This document shows, one piece after another, positions 52,459-62,396 of a stretch of 64,000 nt of DNA; position 1 is the stretch's first letter; each line of letters starts with the position of its first letter. Both the position numbers and the translations under genes were made by a program. Below the pieces are notes generated by a model, which saw nothing but the letters and a program-made list of their open reading frames with translations, was not told where the DNA came from and made no database searches. Source of the stretch: Pedobacter sp. (GTDB lineage: Bacteria > Bacteroidota > Bacteroidia > Sphingobacteriales > Sphingobacteriaceae); NCBI GenBank assembly GCA_031119475.1, contig JAVHXV010000001.1, forward strand, positions 186,001-250,000. The letters are read 5' to 3'.

Positions 52459-54744
52459 TCAGTGGTAAACGTTTACACTTTCCAGTAGCTGTTTCTTGTC
52501 GCCATAGCGACTCCAAATAATCGGCTCGCTTTTTCCCGTAAAAGACGAATGCACAATCTTGAACTTATGGTATCCTTTCTCCAAATAAACCGGATCAGCC
52601 TTGTCGAAACGGGGATAGGGTTTTTCTGAATCAAAAAGCCTTAGCCCATCAATGCTGATCTCGGTAGCTTTGGTCGAGGTAGAAAACTCATAATAGCCAT
52701 CTTCAGCAATTTTGATCAACCCTTCAAGGGTGAGCGAAGCATTTTTCACAGACCTGAATTTTTCCAAGGCCATATCAGTGATGCCGGTATCAATCTTTAG
52801 GGAGGAGGGACCGACCATACGATAGGCCAGTCCGCTATTTGGTCTGGACGCCGAAACCGCCTTTTTCATCGCAGGATTGAGCATCACTGTTCTCGTGACC
52901 ACACTGCGTTTGCCTGATGGAGCGACGACAATGGTCTTGAGCACAGTTCGTTTGTTTTCCAATAACCTAACTGTAATCGGTTCGGTGTATTCATGGTCGG
53001 CCTCGCTGGGGAACCGGTTGTTCAGCGTGTAAAAAATCTTGCTTCCTGGTATGGGTGGTTTCAAAGTAAACTTAAATTCCTGACCGACAAGGGTAGTATC
53101 GGTGTAATTAAAAGCTGTAGGTATGCGGTAGTTTAGACCAAGCCGATCAAATCTGGCCAAGTGCTCGGGCATCGCCTGATCGGCAAACCGGCCATGATCC
53201 TTGTTGCTGAGCTCCGTCCATCCAATTTCTGCCAAGGCCAGCATGCGCGGCAATAACATGTACTGCACTTTGCGCATTGAACTCATCCCTTCCGTCCAGA
53301 TGCAGGCCTGTACGCCTTGGATGTAGGACTTGTCTTCTGGCGCCATCTTGGCATAATCTACACCGTAGGCATAGGTTTTCCATACCGGATCGTTGCCGCC
53401 ATGGTTAATGGGCTCCATTTCTGAAGCGCTCTGTGCATAGTCGAAGTAAAGTCCGTTTCCGCCGGGAGCCATGACCAGGTTCACTTTCCTTTTGGCCTGG
53501 TCCAGTGCACCTTTTTCGCCAAAACGGTTCATGATGGCCACACCATCGCCCAGCGCACCATCATCTATCTCATCCCAACCAATCGCTTTTTTATGTTTCG
53601 ATCTTACGATCTCACTTATCCTCTTGGTAAAGTACACTTGCAGGCCATGCATATCCTTGATGCCTTTCTTTTGCATGAAATCTTTTACGCCTGCATCTTT
53701 TTCCCAAAAGCCCTTGTAACATTCATCGCCACCGATGTGGATGTATTCATAAGGAAAAAGTGCGGCCACTTCCTCGAATACCTGATCCAGAAATTGGTAC
53801 ACCTTTTCATCTGTCGGGTTCAAGGTATTGTCTACATACATCTCAAAGCCCCCTGTAGCAAACCATTTGGCAAAACTGCTGCCCGGATTGACCTTGGTAT
53901 CCGGATTTTTGGTTACCGATAGCTCGGGATAGGCCGCAATCGCTGCCATGAAATGACCGGGCACATCGATTTCTGGTAAGACCTGGATGTTTCTGGCGGC
54001 GGCATACCGCACCACATCCTTGACTTGTTCCTGGGTGTAGAAACCACCATCGGTTGCCAGTTCGCCCGGTTGTGGCGCATCGGCACCGTAAAAATCTTTC
54101 CGCGGTACGCGCCATGCACCAACTGAGGTGAGTTTGGGAAAACTTTTGATCTCGATCCTCCAGCCCTGATCGTCTGTTAGATGCCAATGAAACCTGTTCA
54201 GTTTGTAGGCCGCCATCAGGTCGAGCAGGCCTTTGATCTCATCAACGGTAAAAAAATGCCGTGATACATCGAGCATGAGCCCCCTATAGCCAAAGCGGGG
54301 CCGATCAACAATTTTTGTACAGGGCAGTACGGCTGAAGTCGCGTTTTGGCCCGGAAACAGCTGGATCAGCGTCTGGATGGCATAGAACAGCCCTGCTTTT
54401 TTCGCCCGAACGGTTATGGTTTTTGGCGCAATGGTCAGTTCATAGCCCTCTTCAGCCATGTTGGCGGTTTCTGCATCGGTAAAGATAATCTGCGTAGCGT
54501 TCTTTTCTTTCGGCATCATTTTAAGCACATGGATCTGCGTGTGCGCCCGCAGGTAATCCCTAAAAAACTGCACAGGTGCCGCATCTTTTACCCGAATGGA
54601 AAACGAGGTATTGGCGTTAAAAATAAAGTTTCCATCCATGTGCTGAACGGAAAGTGGGGCAGGTATGATCGATTCGGTTTTTGATTGGCCATAACTACCC
54701 AAGGTAATCATGGCCATCAAAAGGGTACATAGTGTTTTAATCAT
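52459..54744 (-). CDS. Beta-N-acetylhexosaminidase (GH20), complete
   Basis: 761 aa with a signal peptide (LLMAMITLGSYGQ). A GH20b-like N-terminal domain (about 25-145) precedes the TIM barrel: FGYRGLMLDVSRHFF, FHWHLTDDQGWRIEI, and the catalytic pair in HIGGDEC (D340-E341). QACIWTEGM and ALAEIGWTE follow. After the barrel come a chitobiase/FN3-associated module (PIPGSKIFYTLNNRFPSE) and a C-terminal PA14-like beta domain (GYYEFSTSTKATEISIDG). It removes terminal GlcNAc/GalNAc. It is the distal gene of the SusC/SusD locus and a paralogue of the partial gene at 1-867. Confidence 0.96.
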   Translation of the reverse strand: MIKTLCTLLMAMITLGSYGQSKTESIIPAPLSVQHMDGNFIFNANTSFSIRVKDAAPVQFFRDYLRAHTQIHVLKMMPKEKNATQIIFTDAETANMAEEGYELTIAPKTITVRAKKAGLFYAIQTLIQLFPGQNATSAVLPCTKIVDRPRFGYRGLMLDVSRHFFTVDEIKGLLDLMAAYKLNRFHWHLTDDQGWRIEIKSFPKLTSVGAWRVPRKDFYGADAPQPGELATDGGFYTQEQVKDVVRYAAARNIQVLPEIDVPGHFMAAIAAYPELSVTKNPDTKVNPGSSFAKWFATGGFEMYVDNTLNPTDEKVYQFLDQVFEEVAALFPYEYIHIGGDECYKGFWEKDAGVKDFMQKKGIKDMHGLQVYFTKRISEIVRSKHKKAIGWDEIDDGALGDGVAIMNRFGEKGALDQAKRKVNLVMAPGGNGLYFDYAQSASEMEPINHGGNDPVWKTYAYGVDYAKMAPEDKSYIQGVQACIWTEGMSSMRKVQYMLLPRMLALAEIGWTELSNKDHGRFADQAMPEHLARFDRLGLNYRIPTAFNYTDTTLVGQEFKFTLKPPIPGSKIFYTLNNRFPSEADHEYTEPITVRLLENKRTVLKTIVVAPSGKRSVVTRTVMLNPAMKKAVSASRPNSGLAYRMVGPSSLKIDTGITDMALEKFRSVKNASLTLEGLIKIAEDGYYEFSTSTKATEISIDGLRLFDSEKPYPRFDKADPVYLEKGYHKFKIVHSSFTGKSEPIIWSRYGDKKQLLESVNVYH

Positions 54745-54843
54745 CTTTTATGTAATGGTCAATGCGTTTCAAGATCGATCTTGTTGGCATTGTTGAATTG
54801 ACGAAATTAGGATAATCTTTATCATCCCAAAAGCATACTTAAA

Positions 54844-55938
54844 TTAGTATGGGGTACGGAACACTTTTGCCTTATAGAATTCCTGATAGACATTATTTAC
54901 CTGCCTGGTGTTATAGGCAAGCCAGGTTCCACTTGTACTGTGCTTATCGACATATCTGGTATTCCAATCGAGCACTGCCGATCCAAGAGGCTTACTGCTG
55001 GCAGGTTTCACCGAATCCTTGCGGGTGAGCACAAAAGTTCCCGAAGTTTGGTTGCTCAAGCTTTTCACAAAGCTCTTGTCAATTCCTGCCGGAGTGGCAT
55101 TAAAGTCTTTGGTGTTTTTGTTGAAATAATAGGTACGGGTCTGGGTAGTGCAGAGCAGGCGATTGCTGTTGGTGAGATCGGCAGAAAGATCGTGCCCATA
55201 GATGGTCAACAATTGGGTCCTGCTTTTCTCGGTCAGTGTTGGCGATGCTGCGGTGCCGCCAATTTCCAGTTCAAAGATCCAGTCGTTGCCAATGGCCCAA
55301 AGCCGGTTGTAGCCCGGATCCCACAGTACGGCATGCGCTCCGGCCAGGTATTTGGATACGCGATAAGTATTATCCAATCCTCCTGTACCTGGTGTCGAAG
55401 AAGCAAACAGCAATACCGAATCCTTTTCTGATGCGGCTACGGCCAGGTTGCCGTTGGGCAACAGCTCACAGCCATGTGGGTTGGAAAGGTCTTCGCCAGC
55501 ATTTGCAGGCAAAAAATAGGCCCATTTCTTAGTGCCCGATGGATAGGCGGCAATGGTGAGCAATCCGCCACCGCCAACGGCACATAGATAATTTCCGCCC
55601 CAGGCGGCCACATTCCTTACTTTAAAATCGTTGGGCCTTACCCACCGGTCTACCGCATACTGCGAATAACCATTGCCTCCACTTCCCGTGGTAGGTTTCC
55701 AGGAGAATTTTACGATGCCCGTGGCTGTAGACGACCAATTGTCGTCTGGCGCAAAGATCTCGATCTTATTGTTGGTCTGGTTGGCTACCCAAAGCCAGTC
55801 ATCGCCAGCGGCCAATAATTGTGGTTGACCTGATTGGGCCGATATGGCTGCCCCAGTTTCCTTATTTAATATTTGTTCATTTTTGGCACAGCCGCTGATC
55901 AGGATCATGGCCATGCATAGCACGAATACATATTTCAT
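54844..55938 (-). CDS. Lipoprotein, beta-propeller-like (DUF6528-like)
   Basis: 364 aa. Lipobox ISGC with Cys17. It contains repeated W/D-rich segments (AAGDDWLWVANQTNNKIEIF, NPHGCELLPNGNLAVAAS, GAHAVLWDPGYNRLWAIGND) spaced like blades of a beta-propeller. The pattern recalls DUF6528 proteins found in Bacteroidota polysaccharide loci; that label is from memory. It lies between SusD and GH20 genes on the same strand. A role in glycan binding or processing at the cell surface is inferred. Confidence 0.75.
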   Translation of the reverse strand: MKYVFVLCMAMILISGCAKNEQILNKETGAAISAQSGQPQLLAAGDDWLWVANQTNNKIEIFAPDDNWSSTATGIVKFSWKPTTGSGGNGYSQYAVDRWVRPNDFKVRNVAAWGGNYLCAVGGGGLLTIAAYPSGTKKWAYFLPANAGEDLSNPHGCELLPNGNLAVAASEKDSVLLFASSTPGTGGLDNTYRVSKYLAGAHAVLWDPGYNRLWAIGNDWIFELEIGGTAASPTLTEKSRTQLLTIYGHDLSADLTNSNRLLCTTQTRTYYFNKNTKDFNATPAGIDKSFVKSLSNQTSGTFVLTRKDSVKPASSKPLGSAVLDWNTRYVDKHSTSGTWLAYNTRQVNNVYQEFYKAKVFRTPY

Positions 55939-56020
55939 AACTTTAAATTAAAGGGTGAAAGAACCACCATGGACAGGATTGCCCATGATGGTGTAGTAAG
56001 GATGATTAAAACAGGACTAC

Positions 56021-57505
56021 TTAGTACCCAGTATTTTGGGGATTGAGGTTTGGATTTTTAAGGATCTCGGCCTGCGGAATAGGGAAGAGGTTATGGAAAT
56101 CCCTCACATTGGCTGCGCCCAAAGGATTGTCGGCCGCGACAGATTTAACCGCATCTACAATTTTTCTCCACCTGAACAGGTCCCATTTGCGGCCAAACTC
56201 GCCCACAAATTCGATGGCCCTTTCACGCATGATCACGTCGCGGATCCCATTCTGGTCAAGGCCAGAGAGTGGAGTGGTCAATCCGCCGTGCTCCAACCTT
56301 ACTTTGTTGATCCAGGTGAGGGCCGTCGGATTGTTCTGTTCGTTCAGGGCCTCGGCCAAGATGAGCAGCACATCGGCGTAGCGCATAAAATAGATGTCCT
56401 TGCCGCTGCTCTGGTCGTTCGATTCCAAGTCCCAGAACTTGGCGCCGAACCATGGCCGGCCCGGCTTCGGAAAACGGTTAAAGGTTGTGGTATTGTAGCC
56501 GGTGGCCAAGGTTACATTTTTCCTTAGGTCGCCTGCCTCGAACATGTTCACCAAGGGTGCAGAAGGATACAGTACCTCAAAAGCGCGCATCACCGTGTTG
56601 CCAAAATTAACTCCCGCATAGGTTGTTCCATTGGCATCCTTTAAAGGCAGGAACCAAGTATGGTAGTAGTGGATCTTGGTGTTCACATTGGTCGCGTTAT
56701 TTCTGCTGTACTGGATCTCGAAGATCGATTCCTTGTTGTTCTTAAATTTGTTGAACACATCAAACAAGTTGGCAAACGCAACCAGTTGGTATTGGTTGCC
56801 ATCTACCACCATTTGGGCGTATTTTTGGGCATTGGCCCAATCCTTATCAAAGAGATAAACTTTGGCCAATAGGCCTAGGGCGGCTCCTTTTGTCGCACGG
56901 CCAACATCTGCCGCACCATAAGATGGAGGCAGCACGTTCGAAGCATCCAGCAGGTCGGCTTTCATCTGTGCACGGACGGCGGCTACCGAAGAACGGGGAA
57001 GCGTACTGATCTTCGTAAAGTCGAACTCGCCTGTCCACATCGGCACATCGCCGAAGGTATTGGTGAGGAAGAAATAATGCATTGCTCGCAGGTATTTGGC
57101 CTCTCCAACCAACCTGTTTTTGATGGCGGTGCCGATCGGAGCCTTTTCGATCTTGGTTACACAAAGGTTGGCATTGTTGATCGCGTCATAGCACTTTCTC
57201 CAGATGCCCTGCACCGATCCGGCATTTCCGGCAGAGAAACTGTAATCCTGGTGTATTTCTGTCGGCGCGGTAGAGATCATCAGGTCTGTGCCCACTTCGA
57301 GCGATTTCCAGAGGTCTTCCTGTCCGAATAAGGTTGGCAGACCAGAATAGGCGCCATTTACGGCCTGGATGCACTGGGCTTCCGTGGCAAAAAACGAGTC
57401 TGGGGAGAGAAAGCTTTCGGGCTGCTCATCCAGCATCTTTGAGCATCCTAAAGGCAATAAAGCCAGTAGGGAAATGCAATATATGATAGATTTAAAATTT
57501 TTCAT
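56021..57505 (-). CDS. SusD/RagB family glycan-binding lipoprotein
   Basis: 494 aa. Lipobox LPLGC (Cys21). The N-terminal part KMLDEQPESFLSPDSFFATE, the helical TPR-like section (AKYLRAMHYFFLTNTFGDVP, GLLAKVYLFDKDWANAQKYA) and the C-terminal block DIYFMRYADVLLILAEALNE with ...GGLTTPLSGLDQ and ERAIEFVGEFGRKWDLFRW are the SusD hallmarks. It caps the SusC barrel at the outer membrane and binds the glycan. It lies 17 bp after the SusC gene. Confidence 0.96.
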   Translation of the reverse strand: MKNFKSIIYCISLLALLPLGCSKMLDEQPESFLSPDSFFATEAQCIQAVNGAYSGLPTLFGQEDLWKSLEVGTDLMISTAPTEIHQDYSFSAGNAGSVQGIWRKCYDAINNANLCVTKIEKAPIGTAIKNRLVGEAKYLRAMHYFFLTNTFGDVPMWTGEFDFTKISTLPRSSVAAVRAQMKADLLDASNVLPPSYGAADVGRATKGAALGLLAKVYLFDKDWANAQKYAQMVVDGNQYQLVAFANLFDVFNKFKNNKESIFEIQYSRNNATNVNTKIHYYHTWFLPLKDANGTTYAGVNFGNTVMRAFEVLYPSAPLVNMFEAGDLRKNVTLATGYNTTTFNRFPKPGRPWFGAKFWDLESNDQSSGKDIYFMRYADVLLILAEALNEQNNPTALTWINKVRLEHGGLTTPLSGLDQNGIRDVIMRERAIEFVGEFGRKWDLFRWRKIVDAVKSVAADNPLGAANVRDFHNLFPIPQAEILKNPNLNPQNTGY

Positions 57506-57522
57506 CTGTTTATGGATTAAGA

Positions 57523-60500
57523 TTAAAGACCAATATTTATTCCAAGTGCGAATGTCCTGGCATACGGATAGTTGCCATCATCTTTGGCCCTAATGGTAGA
57601 GTTGGTACCCTCTTTGTTCACCTCCGGATCAAAACCATTGTACTTGGTAAAAAGCAACAGGTTAGCGCCCGTAACGAATACATCGCACTGCCTGAAGATT
57701 TTTTTAGGAACAATGCCGCTCAGGCTATAGCTGATCTGGGCTGATTTTAGGCGCAGGAGCGAAGCATCGTGCAGTTCCCTGGTACTTGGCACATTGTCTC
57801 TGGAGTTAACGGCAGGAATGTCTGAAGTCGGGTTCTGTGGGGTCCAGCGATTGGCCATGTAGGCAAACTGGTTGGTCAGGTCAGAACCACTGCCCATAAA
57901 GAACTCGATGCTGTTGAACATGGTATTTCCGGCACTATATTGCCAGAAAATATCCAAAGATAACCTTCTATAGTTAAACCGGTTGCCAAAACCACCATAC
58001 ACCTTCGGATTTGGGGTGCCAATGTAGTGGTAATCTTCCTGGGTCAGGTTGCCATCGCCATTGGTATCTTCGTAACGTGGTTTTCCAGGTTTGTAGAAGG
58101 CTGCTGAAGCAGAAACCAAGGTGCGCTGTCCTTTCGGCTTGGCCAATTCTGCATCAATTTCGGCCTGGCTTTTCCAGGTGCCCCTGTAGTCTACGCCAAA
58201 GTTTGCACCAATCGGTACACCAACTTCCATGTAATTGGTATTGGCGCCATAACCATTGTTATCTAATGATACGCGTACCAATGGACCAATGTCTAAAATG
58301 GTCTGGTCGTTGGTAGACAGGTTGAAGGATGAATTCCAGGTGAAGTTTCTGGTCCTGATCACATCGCCAGAAACCATGAACTCAAAGCCTTTGGTCTCTG
58401 TTTTTCCCAAATTGACCAGTGTGGTCGAGTATCCTGTCTGTTGTGGGATGGCCACATTTAATAAAAGATCTTTGGTGTTGATCTTGTAATAGTTGGCATC
58501 AAAATTCAATCGCCCCTTGAACAGGGAAATGTCGAGGCCAACATCTACCTGTGCCGAAGTCTCCCAGGTAAGGTCGCTATTGGGCAATAAGGTCTGCGTA
58601 AAGCCCAATACCTGTGTGCCGCCGAATACATAGGCAGAGGCATTGGAGCCCATTTGTGCCAGCGATTGGTAGTTGCCGATGCCCTGGTTGCCCGATAGGC
58701 CGTAGCTGAACCTGAATGCAAGGTTATCGATCATCTTCAGGCTGGTCGCATTTTTGAAAAAGTTCTCTTCAGATACCCGCCATTTCATGCCCATTGAGGG
58801 GAAGAAGCCCCATTTGTGTTTGGCGGCGAAGTTGGAGGCCCCATCATACCTGCCCGTTGCGGTCAGGTAATATCGGCCTTTATAATCGTAGTTAACGCGG
58901 CCCAAGTATGCCAATTTGGTATTTTCTCCGGCACTCGAAGTAACGGTACGGTTCGCCTGGGCGGCAGCACCGAAATTACTGGTCAGCATTACATCGTCCG
59001 TAAGTCCAGAAACAGAGATCGCCATCACGTTATTGGTCCTGTTCTCGTAGGTAAAACCACCCAGGATGTTGAAATGGTGGTCGTTGATCTTCTTGTCGTA
59101 GGTGATCAGGTTTTCGTTGAGCAGGTAAATGGATGTCCCCGTTGTGGTCGAGGCACTCGCCGTTTGATTGTTGGTGGCAATCTTAGACGGCAATTGGGAA
59201 GGATTGATGTAATTTTCCCTATTGGTAGACAAGCTGGTACCAAAAGACGATTTCACTTTCAGTCCCTTTAGCACTTCAAGTTCCAAAAAGCTGTTGGCCT
59301 GAAGGTCGTTCACGGTATTGTTGTTCCTGCGCAGCATGGCGATATATGTTACCACATCTGTAATGGCGCCATTGTTGTTCACCGGATTGTAGCTCTCATA
59401 GGTGACGCCATCTGGCTTGTACAAAGGAATGCTCGATGGCAAGGTGATCATGTTGGAAGGCCAGTTTGAATTGGAGCCAAAATTTACATCGCCCTTTTCA
59501 ATGCGGTAACGACTGGCATTGATGGTCAGGCCCATATTCAATCGACGAGAAAAATTCTTGTTGAGGTTAACCCTGCCCTGAAATTTTTTGTAATCGGTAT
59601 AGTTTACGATCCCATCCTGGTCTACCACGTTTCCGGAAATGTAATAGTTCATGCCCTTATCGCCACTGGTGCCGCCTGCAGTAGAGAGGTTGTAGGTCTG
59701 GTATCCGGCGGTACGTGTAATCGCCTTGGTCCAATTGGTGCCTTCATCACCAACCAGTGCAATGGCCGCTTCAGGATCTGGATAGGGGATGGGCTTGGCC
59801 AATTCTTTCCTTGCCTCGTTAATGAAATACACAAATTCACGGGCACTCATCAGGTCGAGGGTCTTGGGCAGTTCCTGGATACCGGCAATCACATTAAAGT
59901 TCACATCATTTCCCTGTCCGGCACTTCCTTTTTTAGTCGTGACCAAAACTACGCCATTGGCTGCCCGGGCACCATAAATTGCGGTGGCGGATGCATCCTT
60001 CAAAATTTCGATGGAAGCAATATCCTGCGGATTGATGGTGTTCAGGTTGGTTGCATCGATCAGTCCATCGATTACATACAAAGGTTCATTGGAGGCTGTA
60101 ATGGACCTAGCTCCGCGGATCCGGATGGTCGTGCCCGCACCTGGGGTTCCATTGGTCGATTTTACATCAACACCAGTTGCGCGGCCCTGTAACATCTGAT
60201 CGACCCTTGTAATGGGGATATTTTTGATGTCCTCTGCAGAAACCCTCGATACCGCTCCTGTCAGGTCTTTTCGCTGCACACTGCCATAGCCTACCATCAC
60301 CACCACTTCGTCCAATGATTTTTGGGCCTCCTTCAGTTTGATGATCAGATTGGTCGCGTTGCCACTGATCACCCTTTCCTCGGTAATATAGCCAGTGTAG
60401 GAGAACACCACAATGTCATTGTCTTTTACATTGGCCAGGGCAAAATTGCCGTTGGCATCTGCAGAAGTACCCATAGCTGGATTTCCCTTCACCCGTACTG

Positions 60501-61008
60501 ATGCACCCGGCAAGGGCTGCCCGTTCTGGTCTTGGATCTTCCCGCTAATGTCTATAAAGAACTGCGCATAGGGCTTGTCTACAATCACCGTCCTGCTCAA
60601 TTCCTTAATGATAATGGTCTTGTTTTCGATGGTATAGGTGAAAGGCTGGTTCTTGAAACAGGCTTTTAATACCTCTTCCAGGTCTGCATCTTTGACCACG
60701 ATATTCACTGCGGCCGCTTTCCTGAGCAGTCGGTTCGAATACACAAAATCGTAATCGCTCTGATTTTGGATTTCCTTGAACACGCTCACCAGACCTGCGT
60801 TCTGTTTGGTCATGGTAATTTTTTGTGCAAAAGAGGTTGCGCTCGCCTGCAAAAACACAATGGAAGTAAAGATGATAACTAAATGAATCCGCATAAAAAT
60901 TCGGTATCTTAAGTTTGGATCAATACTAGAAGTAAATTTCTTTAATTCTGTATGAGATAGGCCCCAAACCCTATGGCATAGGGGCAGGGCATTCGTAAAG
61001 AATTTCAT
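57523..61008 (-). CDS. SusC/RagA TonB-linked outer-membrane receptor with STN domain
   Basis: 1161 aa. After an extended signal peptide (VIIFTSIVFLQASATSFAQ, about residues 44-62) comes an STN domain (about 68-118: AGLVSVFKEIQNQSDYDFVY), which marks receptors signalling to FecR. Next are a carboxypeptidase-like domain (about 150-230), the SusC box VVMVGYGSVQRKDLTGAVS, the plug (MLQGRATGVDV, PLYVIDGLID, SIEILKDASATAIYG) and a 22-stranded barrel ending ARTFALGINIGL. It imports oligosaccharides with SusD. The STN domain fits the FecR and ECF sigma genes upstream. Confidence 0.96.
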   Translation of the reverse strand: MKFFTNALPLCHRVWGLSHTELKKFTSSIDPNLRYRIFMRIHLVIIFTSIVFLQASATSFAQKITMTKQNAGLVSVFKEIQNQSDYDFVYSNRLLRKAAAVNIVVKDADLEEVLKACFKNQPFTYTIENKTIIIKELSRTVIVDKPYAQFFIDISGKIQDQNGQPLPGASVRVKGNPAMGTSADANGNFALANVKDNDIVVFSYTGYITEERVISGNATNLIIKLKEAQKSLDEVVVMVGYGSVQRKDLTGAVSRVSAEDIKNIPITRVDQMLQGRATGVDVKSTNGTPGAGTTIRIRGARSITASNEPLYVIDGLIDATNLNTINPQDIASIEILKDASATAIYGARAANGVVLVTTKKGSAGQGNDVNFNVIAGIQELPKTLDLMSAREFVYFINEARKELAKPIPYPDPEAAIALVGDEGTNWTKAITRTAGYQTYNLSTAGGTSGDKGMNYYISGNVVDQDGIVNYTDYKKFQGRVNLNKNFSRRLNMGLTINASRYRIEKGDVNFGSNSNWPSNMITLPSSIPLYKPDGVTYESYNPVNNNGAITDVVTYIAMLRRNNNTVNDLQANSFLELEVLKGLKVKSSFGTSLSTNRENYINPSQLPSKIATNNQTASASTTTGTSIYLLNENLITYDKKINDHHFNILGGFTYENRTNNVMAISVSGLTDDVMLTSNFGAAAQANRTVTSSAGENTKLAYLGRVNYDYKGRYYLTATGRYDGASNFAAKHKWGFFPSMGMKWRVSEENFFKNATSLKMIDNLAFRFSYGLSGNQGIGNYQSLAQMGSNASAYVFGGTQVLGFTQTLLPNSDLTWETSAQVDVGLDISLFKGRLNFDANYYKINTKDLLLNVAIPQQTGYSTTLVNLGKTETKGFEFMVSGDVIRTRNFTWNSSFNLSTNDQTILDIGPLVRVSLDNNGYGANTNYMEVGVPIGANFGVDYRGTWKSQAEIDAELAKPKGQRTLVSASAAFYKPGKPRYEDTNGDGNLTQEDYHYIGTPNPKVYGGFGNRFNYRRLSLDIFWQYSAGNTMFNSIEFFMGSGSDLTNQFAYMANRWTPQNPTSDIPAVNSRDNVPSTRELHDASLLRLKSAQISYSLSGIVPKKIFRQCDVFVTGANLLLFTKYNGFDPEVNKEGTNSTIRAKDDGNYPYARTFALGINIGL

Positions 61009-61127
61009 ATATTTGATTAGTTTGGGTTTAACGGTTTGTTCGATTCGCTATTGATAAACAGGGCCCAAATATTTGCCGGGGGTGGTGGTACACCTTCGGC
61101 ATTTTTTATATCAGGGCCGTTTGAGGG

Positions 61128-62285
61128 CTATGGCATCACAACGACCCTCCTTCCTTTGCCTTGGGCATCGCCCTGCGACAATTTAAAATGTACATCACCA
61201 GTTGATTCCAGCGATTTTAAGATGGCTGATAAGTTTTTGTTGCGCGAAAAAGATCCGCCGAAAGTAATGTTGAGCTGTTTGGTCTCGTATTCGGCCTCAA
61301 AATCGTACCATCTCGACAACATCCTCATGATGTTCTGGATGTTCATGTCGGTAAATTGGATCTTTCCCGATTTCCATGCAATGGCACTTTCGATATCTGC
61401 ATCTAGGTTTAGGGCTACACTATTTTGGACAACCTTAGCCTGTTGGCCCGGTCTGAGCACCAGTGCATTGTGGGCACTGGTAATTTTTACGGAACCTTGT
61501 ACGAGCGTAGTCTGTACCTCGGGCTCATCTCCATAGGCCATTACATTAAAATGTGTGCCCAATACTTCTATTTCCTGTTTGATGGTCTTTACCACGAAAG
61601 GCATGGCAGCATTGTGGGCCACCTCAAAATAGGCCTCTCCGGTAATTTCGACGATCCTTTTCTTACCGCTAAATTTCAATGGATATTTGATGGCAGATGC
61701 CGCATTGAGCCAGACATTGGTGCCATCTGGCAATTGTACCTGGTATTGTCCACCTAGCGGTGTTTCGATCGTATTGGTGCCATTGCCCGCGGCGGCGTGT
61801 TGGGCCACCTGATAGACCAGATGCCCATCAGCGGCCTTGGTTACAGTAATGCCCTCTTGCAGAGTCAAATGCAGTTGTTTCGCGTCATCCAGGTTAATCC
61901 GTTTGCCATTGGCCAAGGTGAGGTAGGCCTTGTTCTTCCCCGGCGAAAAATCTGGTTTCGCTACATAAGTTGTGTACTGACCTGAAGTAGTTCTTTGATG
62001 GAAGTATATGCCCAATGACAGGATGATCAGCACCGAAGCAGCCGCGGCAATGCGTGCCCACAATCTGCGCGTTGGCGTTGTAGCTTGCTGTGCATGGAGC
62101 TGTGCTGCAATCCTGGCACCCAATTCTTCTTTGATGCTTTCTTTTTCCATTGCGGTCTGCTCGTTCCATACTGGATAGTGCTGTTGGTATTGATTAAAGA
62201 ATTGATTGTACAGGGCCAATTCAGAAGAGCTGGCACTGCCATCGCCTACTTTTTCTGCAATACGGATAAATTCTTCTTTGGTCAT
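61128..62285 (-). CDS. FecR family anti-sigma factor
   Basis: 385 aa from the Met at 62285. A cytoplasmic N-terminal part (MTKEEFIRIAEKVGDGSASS) precedes one membrane span (about residues 93-110, AAAASVLIILSLGIYF). The periplasmic FecR domain has GGQYQVQLPDGTNVWLNAAS, YFEVAHNAAMPFVV and LGTHFNVMAYGDEP, and the C-terminal DUF4974 region ends with ...ITFGGSFSRNKNLSAILKSL. It relays the signal from the STN domain of SusC to the ECF sigma factor. The order sigma-FecR-SusC is canonical. Confidence 0.95.
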   Translation of the reverse strand: MTKEEFIRIAEKVGDGSASSSELALYNQFFNQYQQHYPVWNEQTAMEKESIKEELGARIAAQLHAQQATTPTRRLWARIAAAASVLIILSLGIYFHQRTTSGQYTTYVAKPDFSPGKNKAYLTLANGKRINLDDAKQLHLTLQEGITVTKAADGHLVYQVAQHAAAGNGTNTIETPLGGQYQVQLPDGTNVWLNAASAIKYPLKFSGKKRIVEITGEAYFEVAHNAAMPFVVKTIKQEIEVLGTHFNVMAYGDEPEVQTTLVQGSVKITSAHNALVLRPGQQAKVVQNSVALNLDADIESAIAWKSGKIQFTDMNIQNIMRMLSRWYDFEAEYETKQLNITFGGSFSRNKNLSAILKSLESTGDVHFKLSQGDAQGKGRRVVVMP

Positions 62286-62396
62286 ACTTTTGGGGTCATA
62301 TATAGGTAAAGCACTTGAACAGGCATTTGCCCCCAAAGGATAGTGTAATTTTTTTTAGCTGGCCATTAGGGGATGATCAACCCGAAAGATCTGATT